A stretch of 64,000 nucleotides of DNA. It comes from Clostridia bacterium. GTDB taxonomy: Bacteria > Bacillota > Clostridia > Christensenellales > CAG-138. Where the stretch lies: the NCBI GenBank assembly GCA_017545535.1, contig JAFWMS010000028.1, positions 1-64,000 of the forward strand. Reading direction: 5' to 3'. The position numbers and the translations under genes were made by a program. The first letter of the stretch is position 1, and each line of letters opens with the position of its first letter. Shown in pieces: positions 17,010-24,985 of this stretch. Below the pieces are notes generated by a model, which saw nothing but the letters and a program-made list of their open reading frames with translations, did not search any database and was not told the origin of the DNA.

Positions 17010-18476
17010 TTACACGAAAAACCAGACCAAGGCGCCGACCGCCATAAGGCCCCATCCAAGATAGGCGGGCCGCTGCCGGTTCGGCAAATAGTACTCCGAG
17101 ACAAACAGCATCCCAGCGAACCACAAAACGAGAGCGATCCCGCTGCAGGGCGGCAAAGCAAGGCCCTCCTGGGGCACCAGCCCCGCCAGGGTGTCGAAGT
17201 AATAGAGCACCCCCTGGGGCAGCAGAGCCAGGCCCTTCGCCAGGAAAGGCAATACGGGATGGAGCAGCACGGCGATCCAGCCGGGGATCAAAAATAGCGG
17301 CGCGGCGGGCAGGGCCAGCGGGGACAGCAGCACGCCGATCCAGGAGACCTGGCCGCCCGTCACGGACAGCAGGGGCAGCGTGCCTAAAAACACGCCCAAA
17401 GCTCCCGCCACCAGGCCGCCCAGCCCTTCCTTGCGGCCGTGGAGCAGGTCCGTCAAGGGCCCCGTCAGACAGAAAAGGCCCCAGATGGCCCCGAAGGACA
17501 GGCAAAAGCCGGAGCTATAGAGGAACCAGGGATCGATCAAAAGCAGCAGCGTCAAAGCGCAGCCGATCTCGCTCAAGGGATCCTCCTGCCGGTCCAGCAG
17601 ATGGGAGAAGCGGACCACCAGCAGCATGATAGCCGCCCGCACCGAGGAGGGCGAAAGGCCCGTCAGCAGACAGAAGAACAGCAGCACCAGGGCGGACAGA
17701 AGAAACCGCAGCCACCGCCGCCGCCCCCGGAGGAAGCGCAGGGCCGCCCCACAGACCACCCCCACGTGGAGGCCGGACACGGTCAAAAGGTGCAGTAGCC
17801 CGCTGCGGCGATAGGCCAGGAAGGTGAGATAGTGGACGTCGTCCCGGTCCCCGAAGAGCATGGCCTTGGCCACCCCCGCCCGATCGGCAAAGAGAGCGTC
17901 CGCCGCCTGGCCCAGCCTTTCCCGCCAGGACAGGGCCAGGCCGTAAAGGAGGGATGCCCGGCCCGCCTTGACCGTGATCTCCCCTGTCGCTCGGCCCTCA
18001 TATTGGACCGTTGTCAGGGCCCGGGCCGCTCCCCGGCCGCCGGGGGATACCCACGCCTGCAGGGAGAGGGAATCCCCATAGGCGATGGAGGCGTCGAAGG
18101 GCACCGTAAGGGCCAAGGCTTCGGGAACTCGCTTTCCATCCAGAGCCACCCGGCCCATTATCAGCGTCGTCTCTCCCTTCCCCCGCTCCGGTTCGTCGAT
18201 GACGGTGCCGGTAAGGGCGTATTCCCCGGGGATCACCTCCACGGCGGGCAGGATGGCGCCCCGCAGGAGCACCAGTCCAAGCAACAAAGGCAAAGCGTAG
18301 AGCGCCTTCCCCCGCCGCAGCAGGAACAGCCCCAGGCCCAGGGCGACCAATCCCATAGGCCACAGGATGCCCGCCCCCAGACGGATCGCCAACAGGGCCC
18401 CCGCCAAAACCCCGGGGATGCCCCAGAGCATGGGCCGCTCGTTGAAATATGTACGGTGATCCAACCAATCTTCCAT
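17010..18476 (-). CDS. comEC: ComEC/Rec2 family DNA-uptake membrane protein, without nuclease-like domain
   Basis: ComEC forms the channel that carries single-stranded DNA across the membrane in transformation. The 488-residue product has N-terminal membrane helices, an OB-like segment (VIPGEYALTGTVIDEPERG) and the competence domain with RSGLLHLLTVSGLHVGV and GLSPSSVRAAIM, followed by many helices. The metallo-beta-lactamase-like C-terminal domain of full-length ComEC (about 750 residues) is absent. The only good start is the ATG at 18476; no ribosome site precedes it, but a -10 box ends 8 bases upstream, so the mRNA may be leaderless. Confidence 0.85.
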   Translation of the reverse strand: MEDWLDHRTYFNERPMLWGIPGVLAGALLAIRLGAGILWPMGLVALGLGLFLLRRGKALYALPLLLGLVLLRGAILPAVEVIPGEYALTGTVIDEPERGKGETTLIMGRVALDGKRVPEALALTVPFDASIAYGDSLSLQAWVSPGGRGAARALTTVQYEGRATGEITVKAGRASLLYGLALSWRERLGQAADALFADRAGVAKAMLFGDRDDVHYLTFLAYRRSGLLHLLTVSGLHVGVVCGAALRFLRGRRRWLRFLLSALVLLFFCLLTGLSPSSVRAAIMLLVVRFSHLLDRQEDPLSEIGCALTLLLLIDPWFLYSSGFCLSFGAIWGLFCLTGPLTDLLHGRKEGLGGLVAGALGVFLGTLPLLSVTGGQVSWIGVLLSPLALPAAPLFLIPGWIAVLLHPVLPFLAKGLALLPQGVLYYFDTLAGLVPQEGLALPPCSGIALVLWFAGMLFVSEYYLPNRQRPAYLGWGLMAVGALVWFFV

Positions 18477-18484
18477 ATATAAAA

Positions 18485-18513
18485 AGTATACCGCAAAGGG
18501 GCCCGTCGGTAAA
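18485..18513 (-). promoter_or_regulatory. Promoter of comEC, predicted leaderless
   Basis: On the minus strand TTTACC (18513-18508) and TATACT (18490-18485) are 17 bases apart. The ATG begins 8 bases after the -10 box, and no Shine-Dalgarno sequence fits between. Confidence 0.65.
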
Positions 18514-18519
18514 GAGCCG

Positions 18520-18548
18520 TTGACCCGCTCCGCCGAATATGCTATACT
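18520..18548 (+). promoter_or_regulatory. Promoter of the Sir2 gene, predicted leaderless
   Basis: TTGACC (18520-18525) and TATACT (18543-18548) are exactly 17 bases apart, and the ATG at 18555 lies 6 bases after the -10 box, where transcription itself should start. The comEC promoter is back-to-back with it. Confidence 0.75.
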
Positions 18549-18554
18549 GCCCCT

Positions 18555-19277
18555 ATGAACGAGAAATTGAGACAAGTCATTGAAAACAGTCGCCGCATCG
18601 CCTTTTTGGGCGGGGCGGGCCTGTCCACGGAAAGCGGCATCCCCGACTTTCGCAGCGCGGACGGCATCTACAAAGCCCAGACCGCCTACGGCCACTCCCC
18701 GGAGGTGCTGCTGAGCCACGACTTCTTCTGGCGGCATACGGACGTCTTCTACGACTATTATAAGAAGTTCCTGCTGTATCCGGAAGCCAAGCCCAACAAG
18801 GCCCACAAAGCCCTGGTGAAACTGGAGCGGGACGGCAAGCTCACCGCCGTCATCACCCAGAACATCGACGGGCTCCACCAGGCCGCGGGGAGCAAAAACG
18901 TGCTGGAGCTTCACGGCAGCGTCCATCGGAACTACTGCACCAAGTGCCGCAAATTCTACCCCATGGAATACATCCAGCAAAGCGAGGGCGTGCCCACCTG
19001 CTCTTGCGGCGGCGTCATCAAGCCGGACGTGGTCCTTTACGGCGAGGGGCTGGACACCAATACCCTCGTTTCCGCCGTGACCCACATCCAGCGGGCGGAC
19101 ACCCTGATCGTGGGGGGCACCTCGCTGGTGGTGTACCCGGCGGCAGGGCTCATCGACTACTTCTCGGGCAAGGAGCTGGTGCTCATCAACCTGAGCCGGA
19201 CGGACCGGGATTCCGACGCCACCCTCTGCGTCCACGAAAAGATCGGTGAAGCATTATCCTTCCTTTTGGAGGAATAA
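18555..19277 (+). CDS. Sir2 family NAD-dependent protein deacylase
   Basis: Sirtuins remove acyl groups from lysines using NAD. The 240-residue protein has the NAD motif GGAGLSTESGIPDFRS (19-34), TQNIDGLH with the catalytic region at about 99-106, LHGS, a zinc site (CTKC then CSC), and VVLYGEGL. All sirtuin core motifs are present and length is normal. The gene appears to be expressed from a leaderless transcript. Mrp follows 34 bases later and may be co-transcribed. Confidence 0.95.
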   Translation: MNEKLRQVIENSRRIAFLGGAGLSTESGIPDFRSADGIYKAQTAYGHSPEVLLSHDFFWRHTDVFYDYYKKFLLYPEAKPNKAHKALVKLERDGKLTAVITQNIDGLHQAAGSKNVLELHGSVHRNYCTKCRKFYPMEYIQQSEGVPTCSCGGVIKPDVVLYGEGLDTNTLVSAVTHIQRADTLIVGGTSLVVYPAAGLIDYFSGKELVLINLSRTDRDSDATLCVHEKIGEALSFLLEE

Positions 19278-19311
19278 TAGACCGTAACAATAGTACGAAA
19301 GGAAATCGACA

Positions 19312-20142
19312 ATGGAAGAATGCAATCATGATTGTTCCAACTGCTCCGCGAACTGCGACAGCCGCGATCCCAAGAGCTTTATCGAACAACCCCATCCCCT
19401 GTCCAAGGTGAAGAAGGTCATCGCCGTGCTGAGCGGCAAGGGCGGCGTGGGCAAGTCCCTGGTCACCTCCCTCCTCGCTGTAAACACCCAGCGGGCGGGC
19501 TACCGGGCCGCCATTTTGGACGCGGACGTGACCGGCCCCTCCATCCCCCAGGCCTTCGGCATCCATGAGAAGGCCACGGGCACCGAGGACGCCCTCTTCG
19601 CCTCTGAAAGCAAGACCGGCATCCAGATGATGAGCATCAACCTGCTCCTCCCGGACGAGACCTCTCCCGTGGTGTGGCGGGGCCCCGTCATCGCCGGCGC
19701 GGTGAAACAGTTTTGGACCGACGTGGTCTGGAAGGACGTGGACGTGCTGTACGTGGACATGCCTCCGGGCACCGGCGACGTGCCCTTGACCGTCATGCAG
19801 TCCCTCCCCCTGGACGGGATCGTGGTGGTCACCTCCCCCCAGGAGCTGGTGGGCATGATCGTGGAGAAAGCGGTGAAGATGGCCGGGCTTCTCAACGTGC
19901 CCATCGTGGGCATCGTGGAGAACCTCAGCTACTTCGAGTGCCCCGACTGCGGCAAGAAGCACTATCTCTTCGGCGAAAGCCATCTGGAGGAGATCGCCCA
20001 GAAGAACGGCATCCCCCAGGTCGCCCGCATCCCCATCACCCCCAAGCTCTCCGCCGCCGTGGACGCGGGGCTCATCGAGCTCTACGAGGGGCCCTGGCTG
20101 GACAAGCTGACAGAATCCCTTTTGAAGGACGTGGCGGATTAA
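19312..20142 (+). CDS. mrp: Mrp/NBP35 family iron-sulfur carrier ATPase
   Basis: Mrp proteins bind and pass on iron-sulfur clusters in the cytosol. The 276-residue product has the ATPase loop GKGGVGKS (42-49), LDADVTGPS, and DMPPGTGDV. It has an N-terminal cysteine cluster (CNHDCSNCSANC, residues 4-15), like the NBP35 group, and a C-terminal CPDCG pair that holds the bridging cluster. It begins 34 bases after the Sir2 gene with a good ribosome site (AAAGGAAA) and is closed by the terminator at 20159. Confidence 0.93.
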   Translation: MEECNHDCSNCSANCDSRDPKSFIEQPHPLSKVKKVIAVLSGKGGVGKSLVTSLLAVNTQRAGYRAAILDADVTGPSIPQAFGIHEKATGTEDALFASESKTGIQMMSINLLLPDETSPVVWRGPVIAGAVKQFWTDVVWKDVDVLYVDMPPGTGDVPLTVMQSLPLDGIVVVTSPQELVGMIVEKAVKMAGLLNVPIVGIVENLSYFECPDCGKKHYLFGESHLEEIAQKNGIPQVARIPITPKLSAAVDAGLIELYEGPWLDKLTESLLKDVAD

Positions 20143-20158
20143 CTCTATATCGACCTGT

Positions 20159-20184
20159 CCGGGAGGCAATCGCCTCCCGGTTTT
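20159..20184 (+). terminator. Terminator after mrp
   Basis: CCGGGAGGC (20159-20167) and GCCTCCCGG (20172-20180) form a perfect 9-bp stem with a 4-base loop, followed by TTTT. Confidence 0.85.
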
Positions 20185-20212
20185 ATATGACCGCCCCAGA
20201 AAGGATGAACCT

Positions 20213-21340
20213 ATGATGAAGAGACCCCTTCCCACCGGCGCATATGCCGTCGGCACGACGACCTACACGGTATATACCGAAAGAGACGAGCTAAGAGCGT
20301 CCGGAACCAAAAGAAGCGTTCCGGTCAGGGTCTATTACCCTGTGCAAAAGGGATCCGTTGCGGGCATGGACCGGACCCGCTATATGTCCAGGAACGTGGC
20401 GGAAGGCTTGCGCAAGGCCATCCATGTGCCCATCCCCTATGACAAGCGGGAAGCCGCCGGAGACAACGTATCGGAATGCTATACCGATGCGCCGCGGATA
20501 GAGGGCGCCGCGTTCCCGCTGGTCGTCTTCAATCACGGACTGTCCTCCTATCGGGAGAGCAATTCCTTCCTCTGCATCGAGCTCGCCTCCCAAGGGTACG
20601 TGATCCTCGCCGTGGGCCACCCCTACGACGCCTGCTGCGCGGAGCTGGACGACGGCACCTACATCTTTTTCGACGGTGAGCTCTCCAAAAAACAGTACGA
20701 TCCCCTTCTGGGCGGCATGATCCAGGCCTTTCGGCTGACCCGTTCCAAAGGCGACCACCGGGAGCTGGCGCAGCGATTCGACGAGCTGCAGCAGCGGTAT
20801 TGTCGGCTCATCCTCAGCCGGGTCCTGACCTGGGAGCAGGATACCCTGGACGCCGTCCGATACGCCAGGGAGCAGTACGGCGATCTCATCGACTTTCACT
20901 GCGGCATCGCCGCAACGGGCCATTCCCTGGGCGGCGCCACGGCCTATGCCCTGTGCCTGGACTATCCCGAGTTTGTCTGCGGCGTCAATCTGGATGGAGC
21001 CTTGTTCGGAGATACCCAGGGAAAGGTCTTACATAAGCCCTTCCTGCAAATCAGCTGCCAGGCAAACGTCAAGGCGGAGACCCGAGCTTTTATCGATCAC
21101 ACCCAACCTGTCTACGGCGCTGTATTCAAGGGGATGCAGCACTTGGGGTTCACCGATATGAAGCACATGATGCATATGCCTCTTTTGACTGGAAAACTCG
21201 ATGCGGACGTCATGCACGAGAACGTGTGCAAGCTGCATAGGAACCTCTTTGACACCTACGTCAAAAAAGTCAAAGCGCGTCCAGAGATGATCAGCAACGA
21301 GGCTGTCACGATCAGGGAATACCCTCCGGATATGAAATAG
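20213..21340 (+). CDS. Alpha/beta hydrolase, PAF-acetylhydrolase-like
   Basis: The 375-residue protein has an alpha/beta-hydrolase core: FPLVVFNHGLSSY with the oxyanion region (about 100-112), the nucleophile elbow GHSLGG near residue 238, NLDGALFG supplying the acid, and GMQHLGFTD supplying the histidine. The layout and the opening PVRVYYPV resemble platelet-activating-factor acetylhydrolase-type esterases. No signal peptide is evident, so it should be cytosolic. AAGGA precedes the ATG by 7 bases. Its substrate is unknown. It stands alone between terminators and promoters. Confidence 0.75.
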   Translation: MMKRPLPTGAYAVGTTTYTVYTERDELRASGTKRSVPVRVYYPVQKGSVAGMDRTRYMSRNVAEGLRKAIHVPIPYDKREAAGDNVSECYTDAPRIEGAAFPLVVFNHGLSSYRESNSFLCIELASQGYVILAVGHPYDACCAELDDGTYIFFDGELSKKQYDPLLGGMIQAFRLTRSKGDHRELAQRFDELQQRYCRLILSRVLTWEQDTLDAVRYAREQYGDLIDFHCGIAATGHSLGGATAYALCLDYPEFVCGVNLDGALFGDTQGKVLHKPFLQISCQANVKAETRAFIDHTQPVYGAVFKGMQHLGFTDMKHMMHMPLLTGKLDADVMHENVCKLHRNLFDTYVKKVKARPEMISNEAVTIREYPPDMK

Positions 21341-21357
21341 GCAGGCGACCCCTTCCC

Positions 21358-21386
21358 TTGCTTTTTGAGGGGGAGGAGGGTATACT
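21358..21386 (+). promoter_or_regulatory. Promoter of the 21412-22660 operon
   Basis: TTGCTT (21358-21363) and TATACT (21381-21386) are 17 bases apart. The ribosome site AAGGAGG lies at 21397-21403. Confidence 0.7.
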
Positions 21387-21411
21387 AAAGGAACGCAAGG
21401 AGGTGATCGGC

Positions 21412-22038
21412 GTGGATGCGGTCGCTATTTTGAAGGAAAGATTCGCGCTGAAGGACGTTACGCCCGAGAAATACCGGACCATGGGGAGCCTCATGATGCG
21501 GTTCCACCTGGAACAATATCAGGTAGAGGGCCTGGGAAATCTGTGTGTGCTCAAGACCCGCGCCATGCTGGGGCTCATGAACCTCACCACCGTGGTGGTG
21601 ACGCCCAGCTCCGGAAAGAACGTGCCCTTTTTGCTCATCGACACCATGGACATGGGCAAGAAGCACCTATGCTACGTGGAGTATTACGACTGCACCGTCC
21701 AAGGGGCAGACAAGGATATATTGCTGGCCGCCAGCGCGCCCTATGGGAACGTGCCGGACTACGCCGAGAACCCCGCCTGGTATGTGCAGGAGCGCATGGA
21801 GGGCTCCCTCATCAAGACCGGGGACAAGGCGTTGCTGGAGCAGATGGCCATGGACGCCCTGAAAGCCTATGCCGCTCAGGCCGAAACCGCTCCCGTGAAA
21901 CCTGAAAACATCGATGGTCTCAAGGCCTTCCAGCGGCGGATGATCGAGGAGGGAAACCCCTCCACCGCCGCCCTGACCAAAACCTTGGGTAAGGAAGGGG
22001 CCGAGGACTTCTTCCGCACCGTGGTCATGCCCCTGTGA
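21412..22038 (+). CDS. Unrecognised cytosolic protein (208 residues)
   Basis: I do not recognise this protein. The start is taken as the GTG at 21412, 8 bases after a perfect AAGGAGG; upstream in-frame codons overlap the promoter. It has no membrane helix or signal peptide. Features seen are a mixed alpha/beta N-terminal region, an YVEYYDCTVQGADKD segment, and an Ala-rich helical end after about residue 150. It is co-transcribed with the six-helix membrane protein 28 bases downstream, so they may act together. Confidence 0.6.
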   Translation: MDAVAILKERFALKDVTPEKYRTMGSLMMRFHLEQYQVEGLGNLCVLKTRAMLGLMNLTTVVVTPSSGKNVPFLLIDTMDMGKKHLCYVEYYDCTVQGADKDILLAASAPYGNVPDYAENPAWYVQERMEGSLIKTGDKALLEQMAMDALKAYAAQAETAPVKPENIDGLKAFQRRMIEEGNPSTAALTKTLGKEGAEDFFRTVVMPL

Positions 22039-22066
22039 TCGAACGAAAAGCGAGGAGGATGGATAT

Positions 22067-22660
22067 ATGACGACACCTATGGCGTTGATGGACTTTGTGC
22101 CGGTACTGCTCTTTGGCGCAGCCTGGGTGGTCCTGTTCAAGGACCTGAAGAACAAGCTGGATCTGTGCGCAGGGCTGCTGCTCCCTCTGGGCGCGGCCAC
22201 GGTGTTCGCAGCCGGTCTCTTCAAGGCGATCTGGAAGCTGCAGAACGCCCTGGGCGCCTCCCCCGTGGAGCTGTTCAACCGGGCCTTCTTCCCCTGCCAG
22301 TCCATCGGCTTTGTTCTGCTGGGGGTGGGCATGCTGGCCTTTATGTACGGCAAGCGCCGGATCGTTCATTCCCTCACCATGGTCTTCGTCATGGGCATGG
22401 TGCTGGGAAATTTGGGCATGTCCGCCGGCCTGGTGTACATCGCCCGGAAGGTGAACCGAAGCGCCGTTCCCCTGTTCATCCTCTCCTTCGTGCTGATCCT
22501 GATGATGGGATACCTGTCCAGCCGGGACTTTGCTCAGGCCTCCATGCACTGGGTGGCCCAAAGCGTCAACCTGCTGGGCGAGGGGCTGCTGTTCATCGGC
22601 GCCCTCCTGCTCCACAGAGCGGGTCTCGCAGCTCCCGATGTCCTCAGCGGCCGGGCGTGA
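22067..22660 (+). CDS. Unrecognised integral membrane protein, about six helices
   Basis: The 197-residue protein is almost wholly hydrophobic, with about six membrane segments (roughly 8-23, 33-54, 76-93, 103-128, 133-150, 162-182) and few conserved-looking polar residues. No transporter or enzyme signature is visible. GAGGAGG lies just before the ATG. It is the second gene of a two-gene operon and is closed by the terminator at 22679. Confidence 0.6.
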   Translation: MTTPMALMDFVPVLLFGAAWVVLFKDLKNKLDLCAGLLLPLGAATVFAAGLFKAIWKLQNALGASPVELFNRAFFPCQSIGFVLLGVGMLAFMYGKRRIVHSLTMVFVMGMVLGNLGMSAGLVYIARKVNRSAVPLFILSFVLILMMGYLSSRDFAQASMHWVAQSVNLLGEGLLFIGALLLHRAGLAAPDVLSGRA

Positions 22661-22678
22661 CCATTCTCCATCTTTTGG

Positions 22679-22707
22679 CGGGACAGTCCGGGCTGTCCCG
22701 TTTTTTT
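22679..22707 (+). terminator. Terminator of the 21412-22660 operon
   Basis: CGGGACAG (22679-22686) and CTGTCCCG (22693-22700) form an 8-bp stem followed by seven T. Confidence 0.88.
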
Positions 22708-22768
22708 CATAAAAACCGTTGCGAAATTGTGAACTATTCCCCTCGGGATGGCCCCTTTTGTCGAAACG

Positions 22769-22777
22769 TGCTATGAT
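22769..22777 (+). promoter_or_regulatory. Extended -10 promoter, predicted leaderless
   Basis: TGCTATGAT at 22769-22777 is an extended -10 element with no good -35 box. The ATG of the transglutaminase-like gene starts 7 bases after it, leaving no room for a ribosome site. Confidence 0.5.
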
Positions 22778-22784
22778 GTAGGGC

Positions 22785-24848
22785 ATGGAAATGGATGTGC
22801 GCCAATCGAATAAAGAGGAAGCTGCCGCCCCTCGCAACAGGGGACGGACAGTTTTGCTGTACCTGCTGGCCCTGCTGTTGGTGCTGGGCGTATTTTTGCT
22901 TTGGATGTACCATGGCGTATCCCCCGTGGTCCACGGAGAATATGGCGAGGGCGTGCCCCCGGCTGCCGCTTTTTGTCGGGCCGAAGGGGCCATGCGGCTT
23001 TTTGACGAAAGCGACACGACAATTGGCCGACACGTGGTGCAGGTGGTCACCCGTTTTCGGGTGGTGCCCTGTCTGTTGATCGTGGAGGATACCACCGCTC
23101 CCGCTGCAGATTCGGTGACGCTGGAGTTCCCCTCGGGCTACGAGCCCACGCCGGACCAATTCATCGCCAATCTGAAGGACGCGGACCAGGTGGCCGTCAG
23201 CTTTTTCGAGGAATACGACTTCTCCCCCGCCGGGACCCAGGCGGTGGTGATCCATCTGGAGGACGGCAGCGGCAATCAAAACGAGGTGGTATCCACCGCC
23301 CACATCCGCGCCACGATGGATCGGGTCCTGATGGAAGCGGGCAGCCCCATCCCCACGGTGGACCCCTTTTTGACCGAAGGATTCCACGGGACTCTTTTGG
23401 ACCCCATCACGGAGGAGATGCTGCGGACGCCGGGGGAATACCGTCTGCGGATCGAATGCCATGAGAACGGGCGCGTCTTCACCACTACCCTGGTGGTCCA
23501 GGATACGGTGCCCCCCTCCGGAGAAGGACAGCTTTTGATCCTGCAGCCGGGAGAAAGCGTGCCGCCGGAAGATTTTTTGGCGAACACCGATGACGTAACG
23601 GCGCTGAACTACCTCTTTGCCGTGGCGCCCGATCCCGACAGCCGGGAGATACAGGACATCCTCATCCGGGTGATGGATGCCGGCGGCAACCAAACGGACG
23701 TGCCCGCCCAGGTCCTCTATTCCTCCTTAGGTCGTTTGACCGTGGAGGCAAAAAACGGCCTGCTCACCGGAGACGATCTGGGCCATCCCGAGGGGTCCCC
23801 GGAGCCCTTTATGGCCAACGTGCCGGGGACCTATCCCGTGCGGGTCCAACTCGGCGAGGCGACCGAGATCGCCATGGTGACGTTGGTGGACACCACCGGA
23901 CCCGCCCTCACCCTGAAGAAGGGACCCTTCTACACCCACCATACCCTGTCACCGGAGCAGCTGGTGGATGCGGAGGACGTGTCTGGCGCGACCCTCTCCT
24001 TCCTCCAGGCCCCCGACGAAACCAGTGACCAGCCTCAAACCTTCACCGTCCGGGCCGTGGACGCCATCGGGAATGAAACCACCGCGACCTTCCCCCTGAC
24101 CCTGCTGATGGACGACACCCCCCCCGTCCTGTACGGCGTGGTGGACCGCAGTGGATATGTGGGCGAGCCCATCGTTTATCTGCAGGAAGCCTACGCAGAG
24201 GACGCCGTGGACGGGCGGGTGGACATGATGGTGGACAGCCAGGTGATTCTGTCCCGGAAGGGAAAGTATACCGTCACCTACTCCGCCACGGACCAAAGCG
24301 GAAACACCGCCTCCAAGAGCTGTACCTACACCCTGGTTGAACCGGCCGTGACCGAGGAACAGGTCCATGAAATGGCCCAAGCCGTCCTCTCCCAGATCCT
24401 GACGCCGGACATGGTCGCTGCCGAAAAGCTAAAAGCCGTCTTTGAGTACGTACGGGCACGGGTCCATTACACCGGGACCTCCAACAAGACGGACTGGCGC
24501 CGGGAGGCCATCCGGGGCAACCAGGAGGGACGGGGCGATTGCTTCACCGTGTATTCTCTGACCCGCTCTCTGCTGGACGAGCTTCAGGTCCCCTACATGA
24601 GCGTGACCCGTCGGGGCGGCGCAACCCGCCATTATTGGCTGATCGTCAACATCGGCACCGGTTGGTACCACTTCGATCCTCTGATCAGCCCGATCCACAA
24701 GCACAAATGCTTCATGTGGACCAACCAGCAATGCAAGGTCAAACCCTATTTCTGGCGATTCTATGAGGACAACTTTCCCCCCATCGCCACAGAGCTCTTT
24801 GACTACGACGCCGTGGTCCAGGCAGAGCGGGAAGGAAAGCTGCCGTAA
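22785..24848 (+). CDS. Membrane-anchored transglutaminase-like protein with Ig-like repeats
   Basis: The 687-residue protein has a charged N-terminus, one membrane helix (about 22-42), a long extracellular part built of beta-rich repeats with DTTxP-type joints (EDTTAP, QDTVPP, VDTTGP, MDDTPP), and a C-terminal transglutaminase-like domain. The catalytic triad is readable: GRGDCF with Cys586, RHYW with His616, YHFDP with Asp631. Proteins of this design act outside the membrane as cysteine proteases or crosslinkers; which one is unclear. No ribosome site precedes the ATG; a -10 box ends 7 bases upstream. It lies just before the polysaccharide locus. Confidence 0.8.
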   Translation: MEMDVRQSNKEEAAAPRNRGRTVLLYLLALLLVLGVFLLWMYHGVSPVVHGEYGEGVPPAAAFCRAEGAMRLFDESDTTIGRHVVQVVTRFRVVPCLLIVEDTTAPAADSVTLEFPSGYEPTPDQFIANLKDADQVAVSFFEEYDFSPAGTQAVVIHLEDGSGNQNEVVSTAHIRATMDRVLMEAGSPIPTVDPFLTEGFHGTLLDPITEEMLRTPGEYRLRIECHENGRVFTTTLVVQDTVPPSGEGQLLILQPGESVPPEDFLANTDDVTALNYLFAVAPDPDSREIQDILIRVMDAGGNQTDVPAQVLYSSLGRLTVEAKNGLLTGDDLGHPEGSPEPFMANVPGTYPVRVQLGEATEIAMVTLVDTTGPALTLKKGPFYTHHTLSPEQLVDAEDVSGATLSFLQAPDETSDQPQTFTVRAVDAIGNETTATFPLTLLMDDTPPVLYGVVDRSGYVGEPIVYLQEAYAEDAVDGRVDMMVDSQVILSRKGKYTVTYSATDQSGNTASKSCTYTLVEPAVTEEQVHEMAQAVLSQILTPDMVAAEKLKAVFEYVRARVHYTGTSNKTDWRREAIRGNQEGRGDCFTVYSLTRSLLDELQVPYMSVTRRGGATRHYWLIVNIGTGWYHFDPLISPIHKHKCFMWTNQQCKVKPYFWRFYEDNFPPIATELFDYDAVVQAEREGKLP

Positions 24849-24853
24849 GCACA

Positions 24854-24876
24854 CAGCCTGGCAAGTGGCCAGGCTG
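24854..24876. terminator. Inverted repeat after the transglutaminase-like gene
   Basis: CAGCCTGGC (24854-24862) and GCCAGGCTG (24868-24876) form a perfect 9-bp stem with a 5-base loop. It is followed by TAAATAAAT rather than a T-run, so it may be a weak terminator. Confidence 0.5.
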
Positions 24877-24894
24877 TAAATAAATGCCGCACCG

Positions 24895-24923
24895 TTGCTT
24901 TTTTTGGCCTCTCATGCTATAAT
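24895..24923 (+). promoter_or_regulatory. Promoter of the Wzz-like gene pair
   Basis: TTGCTT (24895-24900) and TATAAT (24918-24923) are 17 bases apart, with TG at 24915-24916 extending the -10. The leader is about 55 bases, with AGGAGG at 24973-24978. Confidence 0.8.
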
Positions 24924-24985
24924 TTAGTGTACTTTGTATAAGTATGTATACCTGTGCCTGAAAAGGCCGGATAGGAGGTATCTAT

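Noticed and set aside
18477-19235. Longer start for ComEC
   Set aside because: The added codons are antisense to the Sir2 gene and cross its promoter.
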